Positions 20,229 to 29,563 of a DNA stretch of 64,000 nt are shown here, one piece after another. Every line of letters starts with the position of its first letter. Position 1 is the stretch's first letter. Source of the DNA: Duganella guangzhouensis (lineage in GTDB: Bacteria > Pseudomonadota > Gammaproteobacteria > Burkholderiales > Burkholderiaceae_D); assembly GCF_009674535.1 (NCBI RefSeq), contig NZ_WKJK01000003.1, positions 310,001 through 374,000 of the forward strand, read 5' to 3'. The notes under the pieces were generated by a model, which ran no database searches, was not told where the DNA came from, and saw only the letters and a list, made by a program, of their open reading frames with translations. The position numbers and the translations under genes were made by a program.

Positions 20229-20519
20229 ATGCTGTTCCATGTACGTATGAACGTCAGTCTGCCGACGGCCATGCCGGCTGACCAAGCCGCCAAGCTGAAA
20301 GCCGACGAAAAAGCTCTGGCACAACAGCTGCAGAACGAAGGCAAATGGCGCCACCTGTGGCGCATCGCTGGCCAGTACGCCAACATCAGCATCTTCGATG
20401 TGGCCAGTGTCGACGAACTGCACGCGTTGCTGACCGCTTTGCCGCTGTTCCCTTACATGCAGATCGAGGTGATGCCGCTTTGCCGCCATCCATCCTCGGT
20501 TCGCGACAACGACCTTTAA
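20229..20519 (+). CDS. catC: Muconolactone delta-isomerase
   Basis: A 96-residue protein, the exact family size, with the typical start MLFHVRMNVSLP and the tail VMPLCRHPSSVRD. It isomerises muconolactone to 3-oxoadipate enol-lactone as a ferredoxin-like-fold decamer. AAAGGAG lies just upstream of the ATG, and catB ends 11 bases before the start. Confidence 0.94.
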   Translation: MLFHVRMNVSLPTAMPADQAAKLKADEKALAQQLQNEGKWRHLWRIAGQYANISIFDVASVDELHALLTALPLFPYMQIEVMPLCRHPSSVRDNDL

Positions 20520-20548
20520 ACCATCACCGATAATAGAGGAGACCTGAC

Positions 20549-21469
20549 ATGAAGCATGCGGAAATCGACAAACTGGTACAAACCTGGATCGTAGACGCGG
20601 CGCAGCGCCCGGCCAACCCGCGCCTGCAGCAAGTTGTAGTGCGCCTGCTGGGCGATCTGTGCAAAGCCATCGAAGACCTGGACATCACCCCCACCGAATT
20701 CTGGAATGGCGTGGCTTACATGTCGGCCGCCGGCGCGTCGAGTGAACTGGGCCTGCTGGCCGCCGGCCTGGGTCTGGAGCATTTCCTCGACCTGCGCGCC
20801 GATGAAGCGGAAGCCAAAGCCGGCCTGGCCGGCGGCACGCCACGCACCATCGAAGGCCCGCTGTACGTGGCTGGCGCGCCTGAAAGCGTGGGCTACGCCC
20901 GCCTGGACGATGGCACCGAGAGCGAGCGCGCCGAGGTACTGATGATGCAAGGTACGGTGTACGGCGAAGATGGCCAGCCGCTACCTGGCGCAAAAGTCGA
21001 GGTGTGGCACGCCAACCTGCTGGGCAATTACTCCTTCTTCGACCGCACGCAATCGGACTTCAACCTGCGCCGCTCCATCATCACCGATGCCCAGGGCCGC
21101 TACCAGTTCCGCAGCATCATCCCGGTCGGCTACGGCTGCCCGCCGGATGGCACCACCCAACAGCTGCTGGACCAGTTGGGACGCCACGGCCAGCGTCCCG
21201 CGCACATCCACTTCTTCGTCAGCGCGCAAGGCCAGCGCAAGTTGACCACGCAAATTAACATCGACGGCGACAAATACCTGTGGGACGACTTTGCCTTCGC
21301 CACCCGCGAGGGCCTGGTGCCACCGGTGTCGCGCATCACCGATCCGCGGCAACTGGACGCGCTGCGCCTGCAGCAGCCATGCGCATCGATCGACTTCGAC
21401 TTCCGCATGACGGGTGAACGCGCCGCGCTGCCGGCGGCTGAAGTGGAACGCCAGCGCGCCGCCGCCTGA
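20549..21469 (+). CDS. catA: Catechol 1,2-dioxygenase
   Basis: A 306-residue intradiol dioxygenase that opens catechol to cis,cis-muconate. Predicted ferric ligands are Y161 (LLGNYSFF), Y195 (PVGYG), H219 and H221 (AHIHFF). The N-terminal helical dimer/lipid-binding domain covers about 1-105. GAGGAGAC precedes the ATG. No catechol-forming gene (benABCD, salicylate hydroxylase) is in the window, so catechol comes from elsewhere. Confidence 0.94.
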   Translation: MKHAEIDKLVQTWIVDAAQRPANPRLQQVVVRLLGDLCKAIEDLDITPTEFWNGVAYMSAAGASSELGLLAAGLGLEHFLDLRADEAEAKAGLAGGTPRTIEGPLYVAGAPESVGYARLDDGTESERAEVLMMQGTVYGEDGQPLPGAKVEVWHANLLGNYSFFDRTQSDFNLRRSIITDAQGRYQFRSIIPVGYGCPPDGTTQQLLDQLGRHGQRPAHIHFFVSAQGQRKLTTQINIDGDKYLWDDFAFATREGLVPPVSRITDPRQLDALRLQQPCASIDFDFRMTGERAALPAAEVERQRAAA

Positions 21470-21485
21470 AACAAGGAGAATCACA

Positions 21486-22259
21486 ATGCCTTTCATGGAT
21501 ACCGCCGGCGCCCAGCTGCACTATCGCACCGATGGCTCTTCCGCCAACCCATGCGTGGTGCTATCCAACTCGCTCGGCACCGACCTGTCGATGTGGGATG
21601 CGCAGGCAGCCGCGCTGGCGCTGGATCATTACGTGATCCGCTACGATGTGCGTGGTCATGGACTATCGTCGCCCAGCAGCACGCCGCTGGACCTCGCCCG
21701 GCTCGGCCTGGACGTCATCGCCCTGCTCGACCACCTGGCGATCGAGCGCGCCGCCTTTTGCGGCATATCGATGGGCGGGCTGACCGGTCAGTGGCTGGGC
21801 ATTCATGCGCCGCAGCGTTTCACGCGGCTGATACTGGCCAATACGGCGGCGCGCATCGGCACCGCCGATGGCTGGCTGGCCCGCGCACAGCAGGTCCGTA
21901 CCGAGGGCATGTCCAGCGTGGCGGCCGGCGCGTCGGCGCGCTGGTTCACGCCCGCCTTCATTGCCCGCGATCCGGTCACGGTGGCGCGCATGACTGGTCG
22001 CCTGCGTGAGCAGGATGCCAACGGCTACGCCGACTGCTGCCTGGTACTGGCGGCGGCAAACCTGCGCGAGGACGTGGGCCGCATCAACCTTCCGACGCTG
22101 ATCATCGCTGGCGATGCCGATCCTGTGACCACAGTTGCCGATGGCATCTGGCTACGGGAACAAATCCCGAATGCGCAACTGGCCACCGTGCCGGCGTCGC
22201 ACATCTCGAATATAGAAGCTAATATGAAATTTACCACCCAGCTGCGCGCGTTTCTGTAA
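21486..22259 (+). CDS. pcaD: 3-oxoadipate enol-lactonase
   Basis: A 257-residue alpha/beta hydrolase that makes beta-ketoadipate from the enol-lactone. Nucleophile S95 is in CGISMGG and catalytic H239 in PASHIS. The ATG at 21486 has AAGGAGA immediately upstream at 21474-21480; upstream in-frame starts inside catA are rejected. As the last enzyme of the cat operon it plays the CatD role, paralogous to the lactonase half of the fusion at 16832. Confidence 0.92.
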   Translation: MPFMDTAGAQLHYRTDGSSANPCVVLSNSLGTDLSMWDAQAAALALDHYVIRYDVRGHGLSSPSSTPLDLARLGLDVIALLDHLAIERAAFCGISMGGLTGQWLGIHAPQRFTRLILANTAARIGTADGWLARAQQVRTEGMSSVAAGASARWFTPAFIARDPVTVARMTGRLREQDANGYADCCLVLAAANLREDVGRINLPTLIIAGDADPVTTVADGIWLREQIPNAQLATVPASHISNIEANMKFTTQLRAFL

Positions 22260-22288
22260 GCAGGTGGAGAGGAATTGGAGTAGACATC

Positions 22289-23722
22289 ATGGATACAAGG
22301 TTACTAACGATTGGTGGGATCGCGGTGGCGTACTTCGCTGTCATATCCTGGATTACCTACAGCGTGCGAAAACACGCGAGCAGCAGCGAAGGCATGACGG
22401 CCGGCGGCCGCAACTTCCCGGCTTATCTGATCGGCGCCCTGCTGCTATCGGAATTTATCGGCAGCTCGGTCAGTATCGGCACCGCGCAGCAGGGTTTTGA
22501 AGTCGGCATCTCGGCCGCCTGGAACCTGGTGGCGCTGTCACTGGGCTTCCTGCTGCTGTCGTTCGTGCTGGTGAAAAAATTCAAGGAGAGTGGCCAGAAC
22601 ACCATCTCCGGCATCCTGGCCTCCGCTTACGGCGAGCCTGTGCGCTTTGCCTCTTCGGTGCTGACCATTGTGGCGCTGAGCATCGTCGCCGTGGCGCTAT
22701 ACGCGGGCGGTGGCGCGGTGCTGGCAGCGGTGCTGCACATCAAAAAGAGCTGGGCCATTCTGCTGATCGGCGTGACCACCGTGATCTACGTCAGCTTGGG
22801 CGGCATGCGCTCGGTGGTGTACACCAACTTCGCGCACTCCATCGTCAAATACATCGGCGTGATTTTGGCGCTGGCATACGCTCTGGACGCCAGCGGCGGC
22901 ATCGCAACCCTGCAGGCCAACCTGCCGGCCAAGATGTTCAACTGGACTGAAATCGGCTGGGGCCAGATCTTCGCCTGGATGATAGGCGGTATTGGCTCCA
23001 TCTTCGCCACCCAGTATGTGATTCAGGCACTGGTCGGCACCGACAATCCCGCCGTGGCGCGCCGCGCATGCTATTACGTTTCATCGCTGATGATTCCTTT
23101 CGGCCTGATGGCGGCGCTGATCGGCATGTGCAGCGCCGTCATGTGGCCAGGTATCAAATCGATTGACGCCTTCCCGAAACTGATCGCCCACATGCCAGCC
23201 TTCTCGGCCAGCGTGATGGTGGTTGGCCTGGCGGGCGCGCTGTTTGGCGGCATCTCGGCCACCACGCTGGCGTCATCCACGCTGGCGATGAAGGATTTCT
23301 TTGATCCCTTCTTCAACAAGGCCAAGGACGACCGCAAATCGGTGCTGTTCCTGCGTGTCGCCATCGCCGTGACTGGTCTGCTGCCGCTGATCCTGGCCCT
23401 GTATGCGGAAAAGCTGCTGATGATCGCCTTCCTCGGGAAAGCGCTGCGCGCCACGCTGGCGGTGCTGATCCTGATGGCCTTCTATGCACCGAAGTTCGGC
23501 ACCCCGCGCGGCGCGTTTTTCGGCATCATCCTGTCGGTGGTGGCGACCATCGGCTGGTTCCTGGCCGGGAATCCGTTTGGGGTGGACAGCTCCTACCTGG
23601 CGCTGGCTGGCCCTATCCTCACCATGGGCATCAGCGAGATTTTCAAGCCGCGTAACGGCACTCCGCTGCGCGAAGTGGCGGCCCCGCAGGAATTCGGCCG
23701 CTCTCGCAACGCCACACGATGA
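22289..23722 (+). CDS. Sodium:solute symporter family protein
   Basis: A 477-residue transporter with about 13 hydrophobic helices and the SSS hallmarks GRNFPAYLIGALLLSEFIG near 50 and GGMRSVVYTN near 170. It starts 29 bases after pcaD and is probably co-transcribed with the cat genes. It may import an aromatic acid or similar anion; the precise substrate is not visible. The end faces the FAH gene, with only 25 bases between. Confidence 0.85.
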   Translation: MDTRLLTIGGIAVAYFAVISWITYSVRKHASSSEGMTAGGRNFPAYLIGALLLSEFIGSSVSIGTAQQGFEVGISAAWNLVALSLGFLLLSFVLVKKFKESGQNTISGILASAYGEPVRFASSVLTIVALSIVAVALYAGGGAVLAAVLHIKKSWAILLIGVTTVIYVSLGGMRSVVYTNFAHSIVKYIGVILALAYALDASGGIATLQANLPAKMFNWTEIGWGQIFAWMIGGIGSIFATQYVIQALVGTDNPAVARRACYYVSSLMIPFGLMAALIGMCSAVMWPGIKSIDAFPKLIAHMPAFSASVMVVGLAGALFGGISATTLASSTLAMKDFFDPFFNKAKDDRKSVLFLRVAIAVTGLLPLILALYAEKLLMIAFLGKALRATLAVLILMAFYAPKFGTPRGAFFGIILSVVATIGWFLAGNPFGVDSSYLALAGPILTMGISEIFKPRNGTPLREVAAPQEFGRSRNATR

Positions 23723-23747
23723 GCTTACCGCCCGTTGCATGAGCGTT

Positions 23748-24728
23748 TTACAGCGCGCCCACCACCCGCTGTTCGATGGCGCCGAACGGCGCCTCGCCGT
23801 CGCGGGTGGTGGCGCGCATGCGGACGCGGTCGCCGAAGCGCATGAAAGAGGTGGCGGCGGCGCCCTGCTCCAGCAATTCGATCATGCGGCGCTCAGCGAT
23901 GCAGGCGGTGCCGGCTTCGCGCACTTTATTCGATACGGTGCCGGAACCGACGATGGTGCCGGCGCTCAGTCTGCGCGTGCTGGCCGCATGCGCTATCAAT
24001 TCGCCAAAGCTGAAGTGCATTTCACGTCCGTTCGGACGGCCGAACAGCTGTTCATTCCATTCCACTTCGAGATCCAGATGCACGCGGCCGTCCCGCCAGT
24101 TGTCACCCAATTCGTCCGGGGTGATCGCCACCGGCGCGAAGCTGGTCGATGGTTTGGCTTGCAGCAGGCCGAACCCGCTGCGCATTTCGCGCGGTCCCAG
24201 CGCGCGCAGGCTCCAGTCGTTCAGCTGCACCAGCAGGCGGATGTGACGCGCGGCTTCGGCCGGCGTCGCCCCCATCGGCACGCGGTCGACCACGACGCCA
24301 AATTCGCCTTCAAAATCGATGTCCTGGCGTTCGTCCGGCAAGCGCACGTCGTCGCAGGCGCCGAGAAAGTTGTCGGAGCCACCCTGGTACATCAGCGGTA
24401 CGCTGTCCAGCTCTGGCAACGGCGCGGTGATGCTGGCGTGGTCCATGCGCTGACGATGACTGAGGAAGGCCGAGCCATCGCACCACTGGAAGCAGCGCGG
24501 CAGTGGCGCCATGCATTCGCGCGGTTCGAATGGCATGGCACCGGGATGCATGCCGGCGTTCAGTTTATCGGACAGGGCATGCAGCAGCGGCGCAACTTCG
24601 TCCCAACGCTCCAGCGCCCGCAGCAGGTTGGGGGCGATGACGCCGACGTCAAGCGCCATGCTCAAGTCGCGGGACACCACCAGCAGCCGGCCGTCCGGCT
24701 CTCCGGTGCGCAGCGTTGCCAGTTTCAT
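23748..24728 (-). CDS. Fumarylacetoacetate hydrolase (FAH) family protein
   Basis: A 326-residue protein with an N-terminal FAH_N-like part and a C-terminal FAH domain (about 110-325). The metal ligands appear in DIDFEGEFGVVVDR (E, E) and QLNDWSLRALGPREM (D). FAH proteins cleave C-C bonds of acylpyruvate-like compounds or hydrate/decarboxylate them. It is the last gene of the ten-gene leftward operon starting at 33230, so it probably acts on a carbonyl product of aglycone or keto-sugar breakdown. Confidence 0.82.
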   Translation of the reverse strand: MKLATLRTGEPDGRLLVVSRDLSMALDVGVIAPNLLRALERWDEVAPLLHALSDKLNAGMHPGAMPFEPRECMAPLPRCFQWCDGSAFLSHRQRMDHASITAPLPELDSVPLMYQGGSDNFLGACDDVRLPDERQDIDFEGEFGVVVDRVPMGATPAEAARHIRLLVQLNDWSLRALGPREMRSGFGLLQAKPSTSFAPVAITPDELGDNWRDGRVHLDLEVEWNEQLFGRPNGREMHFSFGELIAHAASTRRLSAGTIVGSGTVSNKVREAGTACIAERRMIELLEQGAAATSFMRFGDRVRMRATTRDGEAPFGAIEQRVVGAL

Positions 24729-24740
24729 GTCCCGCTCCTT

Positions 24741-25730
24741 TCAGGCTGCGTTGAGAATGCGATGGCACAGCGCCTGGTGGCGTTCGACCATGTCGAAGGC
24801 GTCGGCGCGCGAATACAGGTGGCCTTCCCATTCGCTGGAGATGTAGCCGTCGTAGCCTCCGTCGCGGAACACTGGCAGGATCTCTTCGTAGGCGATGGCG
24901 GATTCGCTGCCGTTGGCGTCGAAGTCGTAGAATTTGCCGTGCACGTGAATCACCTGCGGCACGATCTCGCGCCACACTTCGGCCTTGTTCGGGCTGACGA
25001 TGTTGAACATCACCGACAGCGCGCTAACCACGGCCGGATCGGCGTTGCGGCCTTCGACACGGCGCGCGAATTCGCCACGCTTCCAGCCGGCGTCCTGCGG
25101 CAGGTGCCAGACTTCGATCGCCAGTTGCAGCAAGTCTTCCGGCATGCCTTGGGCACGCAGGTTGTCCAGATAACTCGGCGGCAGTGCGCGCGCGCAGCAG
25201 CCGAAGTCGGGGATGAAACCCAGCAGCGGCGAGTTGGCTTTGGCGTAAGCTTCGCGGTATGCCTGCACCGGCGGTGAGTTGGGCGACAGCGGCGCGTGGA
25301 TTTCAGGTCCGATCTTGATGCCGTGTTTTTCGGCCAGCGGCAGCAGGCGAATCGCGACTTCGGCCGGTGCCGCGAATTGCAGGCGCGCGGCCGGGAAGCC
25401 CAGTTTGGCGGCGGCTTCCAGTTGCGGTTCGTGGTAGGCCACAAGTTCGTCCACGCTCATCATTTTGCCACGCCGGATGGCGACGTCGGCGTTCAGGCCT
25501 AGGCAGGATGGCGCCAGGCCGTATTTGGCGACCAGGTCGCGGAACTGTGCTGCTTCGTTATCGCTGATATGCGGGAAGCTGCGGAAGCTTTGGAAGCCGA
25601 TCACTTCGAGCCCAGGCCCCAGCTTGCGTTCAGCGATTTTGGCGATCAGCTGTTCCAGATTGTATTCGCGCGCATGCCATTCATTGGTAAAGGCGAACAG
25701 CGTCGCGCCCAGTTTGGGTTGCGTTTGCAT
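24741..25730 (-). CDS. TIM-barrel protein, candidate C-glycoside deglycosidase alpha subunit (set 1)
   Basis: A 329-residue sugar-phosphate isomerase/epimerase-like (AP endonuclease 2) barrel. Candidate metal and catalytic residues are E143 and H145 (PEIHAPL), D175 (IPDFG), H262/H264 (HVHGKF) and E300/E302 (SSEWEG). These occupy the same places as in the second set at 31036 (E144, H146, D176, H258/H260, E296/E298). The ATG at 25730 is favoured by AAAGGA; an in-frame TTG two codons earlier is rejected. Directly upstream lies a DUF6379-type small subunit, the established partner in CarBC/DfgAB/DgpBC-type C-glycoside deglycosidases. Ordinary epimerase activity remains possible. Confidence 0.78.
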   Translation of the reverse strand: MQTQPKLGATLFAFTNEWHAREYNLEQLIAKIAERKLGPGLEVIGFQSFRSFPHISDNEAAQFRDLVAKYGLAPSCLGLNADVAIRRGKMMSVDELVAYHEPQLEAAAKLGFPAARLQFAAPAEVAIRLLPLAEKHGIKIGPEIHAPLSPNSPPVQAYREAYAKANSPLLGFIPDFGCCARALPPSYLDNLRAQGMPEDLLQLAIEVWHLPQDAGWKRGEFARRVEGRNADPAVVSALSVMFNIVSPNKAEVWREIVPQVIHVHGKFYDFDANGSESAIAYEEILPVFRDGGYDGYISSEWEGHLYSRADAFDMVERHQALCHRILNAA

Positions 25731-25743
25731 TCTCAATCCTTTC

Positions 25744-26121
25744 TTAGATGGTGGCGGCGCCGCGCGTGACCCAGGTCAGCATCGGGATGTATGGCGGGTA
25801 CAGTTTGACCAGCAGTTCGGCGTCATGCTTGCCGCCTGCCTTGGCCTGCGCGTCGCGCACGTACAGCCAGGCCGAATCCTGCACGAACCACAGCTCGTCC
25901 ACCAGATCCGGCAGCGCGCTCAGTGGGTAGCGCTTGCCGTTCACTTCCAGTTCGGCGCCGTCCAGCGACAGCGCGCGGCCATCGATGCTGGTGGCGGCCA
26001 CTTCAACCACCGACAACGGCAATGTCCGATACCACGGCAGCCACACTTCCAGCTTGATCAGACCATCTTCCACCCGGCTGCCTTGCGCCGCGATCAGGTA
26101 GTCACTGAAGTTATTTTTCAT
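25744..26121 (-). CDS. DUF6379-type protein, candidate C-glycoside deglycosidase beta subunit (set 1)
   Basis: A 125-residue all-beta protein matching the small subunit of C-glycoside deglycosidases. The pattern VWLPWYRTLPLSVVE, then NGKRYPLSALPDL and DELWFVQDSAWLYV, parallels PYYRGQPLSVVE, TWSLDQLEE and ERWEFGEVADILV in the second set. It diverges more than the other copy, notably at the C-terminus (YPPYIPMLTWV in place of ISYLPW). It overlaps the Gfo/Idh gene by 4 bases and sits 13 bases before its alpha partner. Confidence 0.75.
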   Translation of the reverse strand: MKNNFSDYLIAAQGSRVEDGLIKLEVWLPWYRTLPLSVVEVAATSIDGRALSLDGAELEVNGKRYPLSALPDLVDELWFVQDSAWLYVRDAQAKAGGKHDAELLVKLYPPYIPMLTWVTRGAATI

Positions 26122-27266
26122 TTCGTCTCCAATGCGACCCAGTTGCCGCCCGCCTGGGACGACTTCTGGACCGCTTCAATAAACAGGACGCCCCGCAGGC
26201 CGTCGTCAATGGTCGGGAATTCCGCATCGGGCGCTGGTGCACGGCCTTCGCGCGCGGCCAGCAGGTGCTCGGCCACTTCGCTGTACAGCGAGGCGAAAGC
26301 TTCCAGATAACCTTCCGGATGGCCGCCGGGGATGCGGCTCAGGCGCGCTGCAGCGCCACTGGCGGCGGGCGTGCCCCGACGGATAATGCGGGTCGGCTCA
26401 CCCAGCGGGGTCCACAGCAGTTCTTCCGGCTGCTCCTGACGCCATTGGATACCGCCCTTGCTGCCGAACACGCGGATGCGCAATTCGTTGGCGCAGCCCG
26501 GCGCGATCTGGCTGGCCCACAGCGCACCGCGTGCGCCGCCCTGATAGCGCAACAGCACCTGCACGTTGTCGTCCACCGCGCGGCCGGGCACGAACGATGT
26601 CAACTCGGCAGACAGCGATTCCAGCGGACGGCCAACAATGGTGTCGGCCAGCTGCCATGCATGCGAGCCGATATCGCCAATCGCGCCGCCGCCCGATTTG
26701 GCGGGGTCGGTGCGCCAGGCAGCCTGTTTTTGGCCGCCCTGCTCCAGCGGTTCCGCCAGCCAGTCCTGCGCGTACTCGACCTGCACAACACGGATCTCGC
26801 CCAGTTCTCCATCCCGCACCATCTGCCGCGCATGACGCACCATGGCGTTGGCCGAGTAATTGTGCGTGACAGCGAAAATCAGGCCGCGCTGCTGCGCCAG
26901 CGCCTCCAGCATGCGGGCGTCGGCGCTGTTGGTGGTCACAGGCTTGTCGCAGATGACGTGGATGCCAGCTTCCAGGAAGGCTTGCGCGGCCGGCGCGTGC
27001 ACGTGATTCGGCGTGACAATGCTGACCGCTTCAATCCCGTCTTCGCGCGCGGCTTCAGCCAGCGCCATGGCGCGATAATCGTCGTACACGCGCTCCGGCG
27101 CCAGCCCAAGTGCGGCACCGGAACGGCGCGATGCTTCTGCACTAGACGAAAGCGCGCCCGCCACCAGCTCATAGCGATCGTCGAGACGCGCCGCGATGCG
27201 ATGCACGGCGCCGATGAATGCGCCCTCGCCGCCACCCACCATGCCAAGTCGGATACGCCGGCTCAT
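26118..27266 (-). CDS. Gfo/Idh/MocA family oxidoreductase
   Basis: A 382-residue NAD(P)-dependent sugar oxidoreductase. It has an N-terminal Rossmann fold ([17 protein letters not shown]), a family EKP motif present as DKP (CDKPVTTN, about 110-117), and the catalytic-region [12 protein letters not shown] about 20 residues after the barrel start. DgpA, which oxidises the glucose C3 of puerarin before C-deglycosylation, belongs to this family, so a role in making or reducing 3-keto sugars is likely here. It overlaps both neighbours by 4 bases. Confidence 0.82.
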   Translation of the reverse strand: MSRRIRLGMVGGGEGAFIGAVHRIAARLDDRYELVAGALSSSAEASRRSGAALGLAPERVYDDYRAMALAEAAREDGIEAVSIVTPNHVHAPAAQAFLEAGIHVICDKPVTTNSADARMLEALAQQRGLIFAVTHNYSANAMVRHARQMVRDGELGEIRVVQVEYAQDWLAEPLEQGGQKQAAWRTDPAKSGGGAIGDIGSHAWQLADTIVGRPLESLSAELTSFVPGRAVDDNVQVLLRYQGGARGALWASQIAPGCANELRIRVFGSKGGIQWRQEQPEELLWTPLGEPTRIIRRGTPAASGAAARLSRIPGGHPEGYLEAFASLYSEVAEHLLAAREGRAPAPDAEFPTIDDGLRGVLFIEAVQKSSQAGGNWVALETK

Positions 27267-28954
27267 AGCTTGCCCGCCTTGATCTGCGCCACCGCGTATT
27301 CCGCCGCGCGCATGGTCAGCGCCAGGAAGGTCAGCGATGGATTGACGCTACCGGCCGACACCATGGCCGAACCGTCGGTCACGAACACGTTAGGCGCGCC
27401 ATGCACCTGGTTGTGCGCGTTCAGCACGGAAGTCATCGGATCGTTGCCCATGCGGGCGCCGCCCTGCACGTGCACCGTCACGCCGGGCAGGTTGCCAAAG
27501 CGGCCACTGCCCAGAACCTTGGCGCCGCTGGCTTCCAGCATCGCCGTGCCTTCGCGGATGGCATCATCAGCCATTTTGTTCTCGTTGTCGCCGCGCGCCA
27601 CGTCAAAGCGCAGCTGTGGCAGGCCGTAACGATCGCGCGCCACCGGGTCCAGCGTGATGCGGTTCTCGGCGCGTGGCAGCGTTTCGACAGCACCGCCGAG
27701 GTAGACCAACCACGGTCCCGGTTTGGCCAGACGGCGCTTGTAATCGGCACCGAAGTCGTCGCCATCACCGGCCATGTCGGTCCAGCCCATGCGCGCCGAA
27801 CCGCCCTGCATCACGTAACCACGGTCAAACTCCACACCCTCTTCACGCACGCCTTTCAGATTGCGGAAGCGCGGCACATAGATGCCGTTGGCGCGACGGC
27901 CGTAGAAGTAGCGATCCTCCAGCCCCGGCATAACACCGAACACGCTGGCGGCGTCATGGTCACAGATGTAGCGCCCCAGCACATCGCCCTTGTTGCCCAG
28001 GCCATTCGGGTGCTGCTTGCCAGCCGATTGCAGCAGAATCTGCACGCTCGCCTCGGTGCCGGCGTTGAGGAACACGATGCGCGAGGTGTAGGTCTTGCGC
28101 TTGCCAGTCGCTGCATCGATGGTTTCCACACCGGTGGCACGGCCGGTCTTGTCGTCGGTGACGATGCGGGCCACCACCATATTGGTCTTGACGGTCAAAC
28201 GGCCGGTCTTCTGCGCGTCCGGCAGCGTCGCCGACAAGGAGCTGAAATAAGCGCCGAACGAGCAGCCGCGCTGGCAGATGTTGCGGTAGTTGCAGGGACC
28301 TCGATCGTTCTTCTTCTCGGTCAGGTTGACGGTGCGGCCGATGGTCAGGTAACGCTCCGGCCACTTGGCGTGGATTTTCTCGCGCATGACTTTTTCAGGC
28401 GCAGTCATTTCCATCGGCGGTTGCAGCTCCATGTCCGGGAAATGCGGCAGGCCCAGATTCTCGCCCGAGGCGCCGATGTACTTCTCAACGCGGGTGTAGT
28501 ACGGTGCGATGTCCTTGTAGCGGATCGGCCAGTCGCTGCCATGACCGTCACGCTTGTTGGCCTCGAAATCCAGATCGCTCCAGCGATAGACCTGACGGCC
28601 CCACAAGAGCGAACGGCCGCCCAGCACATTGGCGCGTATCCACGAATACGGCTTGGCCTGCACATACGGCTGCTCGCTGTCCTTGACCCAGTAATGCTTG
28701 TTGTCCCACTTGAACTGGCCGTGCGGCTGGTTGGACTGGATCGGATAGTCGCGCGCGATCTCGTCCCGATCGAACTGGCCGCGATTCGGCGCGTCCCATG
28801 GCGTGACGAATTCGGTGGTGTAGCCCTTCTGGTGTTCCAGCGGACGGCCGCGTTCCAGTATCAACACCTTCAGGCCGCGCTGGGTCAGTTCCTTTGCCGC
28901 CATTCCGCCGGTGATGCCGGAGCCGATGACGATTGCGTCGAAGTCGTAGCTCAT
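27263..28954 (-). CDS. GMC-family FAD oxidoreductase, candidate (C-)glycoside 3-dehydrogenase
   Basis: A 563-residue flavoprotein. FAD-binding IVIGSGITGGMAAKEL lies at the N-terminus. A Cys-rich segment CNYRNICQRGCSFGAYFSS lies near 225-245, as in membrane sugar dehydrogenases. The C-terminal active-site pair is visible as His in VHVQGGARMG and Asn in GSVNPSLTFLAL. FAD-dependent C-glycoside 3-oxidases (CarA) and bacterial glucoside 3-dehydrogenases belong here. It has no signal peptide of its own and overlaps the Tat-signalled small subunit by 4 bases, which suggests piggy-back export. Confidence 0.85.
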   Translation of the reverse strand: MSYDFDAIVIGSGITGGMAAKELTQRGLKVLILERGRPLEHQKGYTTEFVTPWDAPNRGQFDRDEIARDYPIQSNQPHGQFKWDNKHYWVKDSEQPYVQAKPYSWIRANVLGGRSLLWGRQVYRWSDLDFEANKRDGHGSDWPIRYKDIAPYYTRVEKYIGASGENLGLPHFPDMELQPPMEMTAPEKVMREKIHAKWPERYLTIGRTVNLTEKKNDRGPCNYRNICQRGCSFGAYFSSLSATLPDAQKTGRLTVKTNMVVARIVTDDKTGRATGVETIDAATGKRKTYTSRIVFLNAGTEASVQILLQSAGKQHPNGLGNKGDVLGRYICDHDAASVFGVMPGLEDRYFYGRRANGIYVPRFRNLKGVREEGVEFDRGYVMQGGSARMGWTDMAGDGDDFGADYKRRLAKPGPWLVYLGGAVETLPRAENRITLDPVARDRYGLPQLRFDVARGDNENKMADDAIREGTAMLEASGAKVLGSGRFGNLPGVTVHVQGGARMGNDPMTSVLNAHNQVHGAPNVFVTDGSAMVSAGSVNPSLTFLALTMRAAEYAVAQIKAGKL

Positions 28955-29550
28955 ATCTGAATCTGCCTATTCCATTTTTTGATGTCGATGTCACCTTCCC
29001 AGCGGCCCGGCACCGGCACGTAGGCCAGTTCGCCGGTGATGCCAGCTTCGGAAGTGAAATAGCCCAGCGTGACCAGGTCGCGCAGCTTGAAGAAGAATGG
29101 CGCGGCCGGATCGTTGATACGCGCACCAAAGCCGCGTGACTGATAGCCCTTGGCCGCCTCGCGGGTCGCGCCATACAGGGCTGCCTGCCGCTCCGGGCTG
29201 CATTCAGCGTACGAAGCGCCGTGCTGCGCGCGGGCGGCGGCATCCAGCGCCGCCAGACCATCGGTGACCAGCTTGCGCTCGGCGTCGTTCATCCAGTGCG
29301 CGTACATATCGGCCACGAAGGCTGGCACACCGGCTTCCTTGGCGCCTGGCGTATCGGTCTTCGGAATAATCACCTCGCACAGCGCTGCCAGCGTGGCGGC
29401 GTGCGCGCTTGGGAAGGCCACCGGCGCGCTAATGCCGCCTTCATCGCGCGCGCCAGCCGCCTGTGCCAGCTCCATCGCCAGCGTGCCGCCGTGCCAGTAG
29501 GCGGCACCGGCGCCAAGCGCGATGCGTTTAAGTAGGGTTCTCCTGTCCAT
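28951..29550 (-). CDS. Gluconate 2-dehydrogenase subunit 3-like protein, Tat-exported
   Basis: A 199-residue small subunit (PF13618 type) with a twin-arginine signal (MDRRTLLKRIALGAGAAYW). The start at 29550 follows AAGGAGACAGG and replaces a longer open frame without a ribosome site. The mature part has the family motifs LCEVIIPKTDTPGAKEAGVPAFVADMY and FFKLRDLVTLGYFTSEAG. It probably carries the GMC partner to the periplasm. No cytochrome subunit is in this operon, so the electron acceptor must come from elsewhere. Confidence 0.85.
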   Translation of the reverse strand: MDRRTLLKRIALGAGAAYWHGGTLAMELAQAAGARDEGGISAPVAFPSAHAATLAALCEVIIPKTDTPGAKEAGVPAFVADMYAHWMNDAERKLVTDGLAALDAAARAQHGASYAECSPERQAALYGATREAAKGYQSRGFGARINDPAAPFFFKLRDLVTLGYFTSEAGITGELAYVPVPGRWEGDIDIKKWNRQIQI

Positions 29551-29563
29551 CCTGTCTCCTTGT

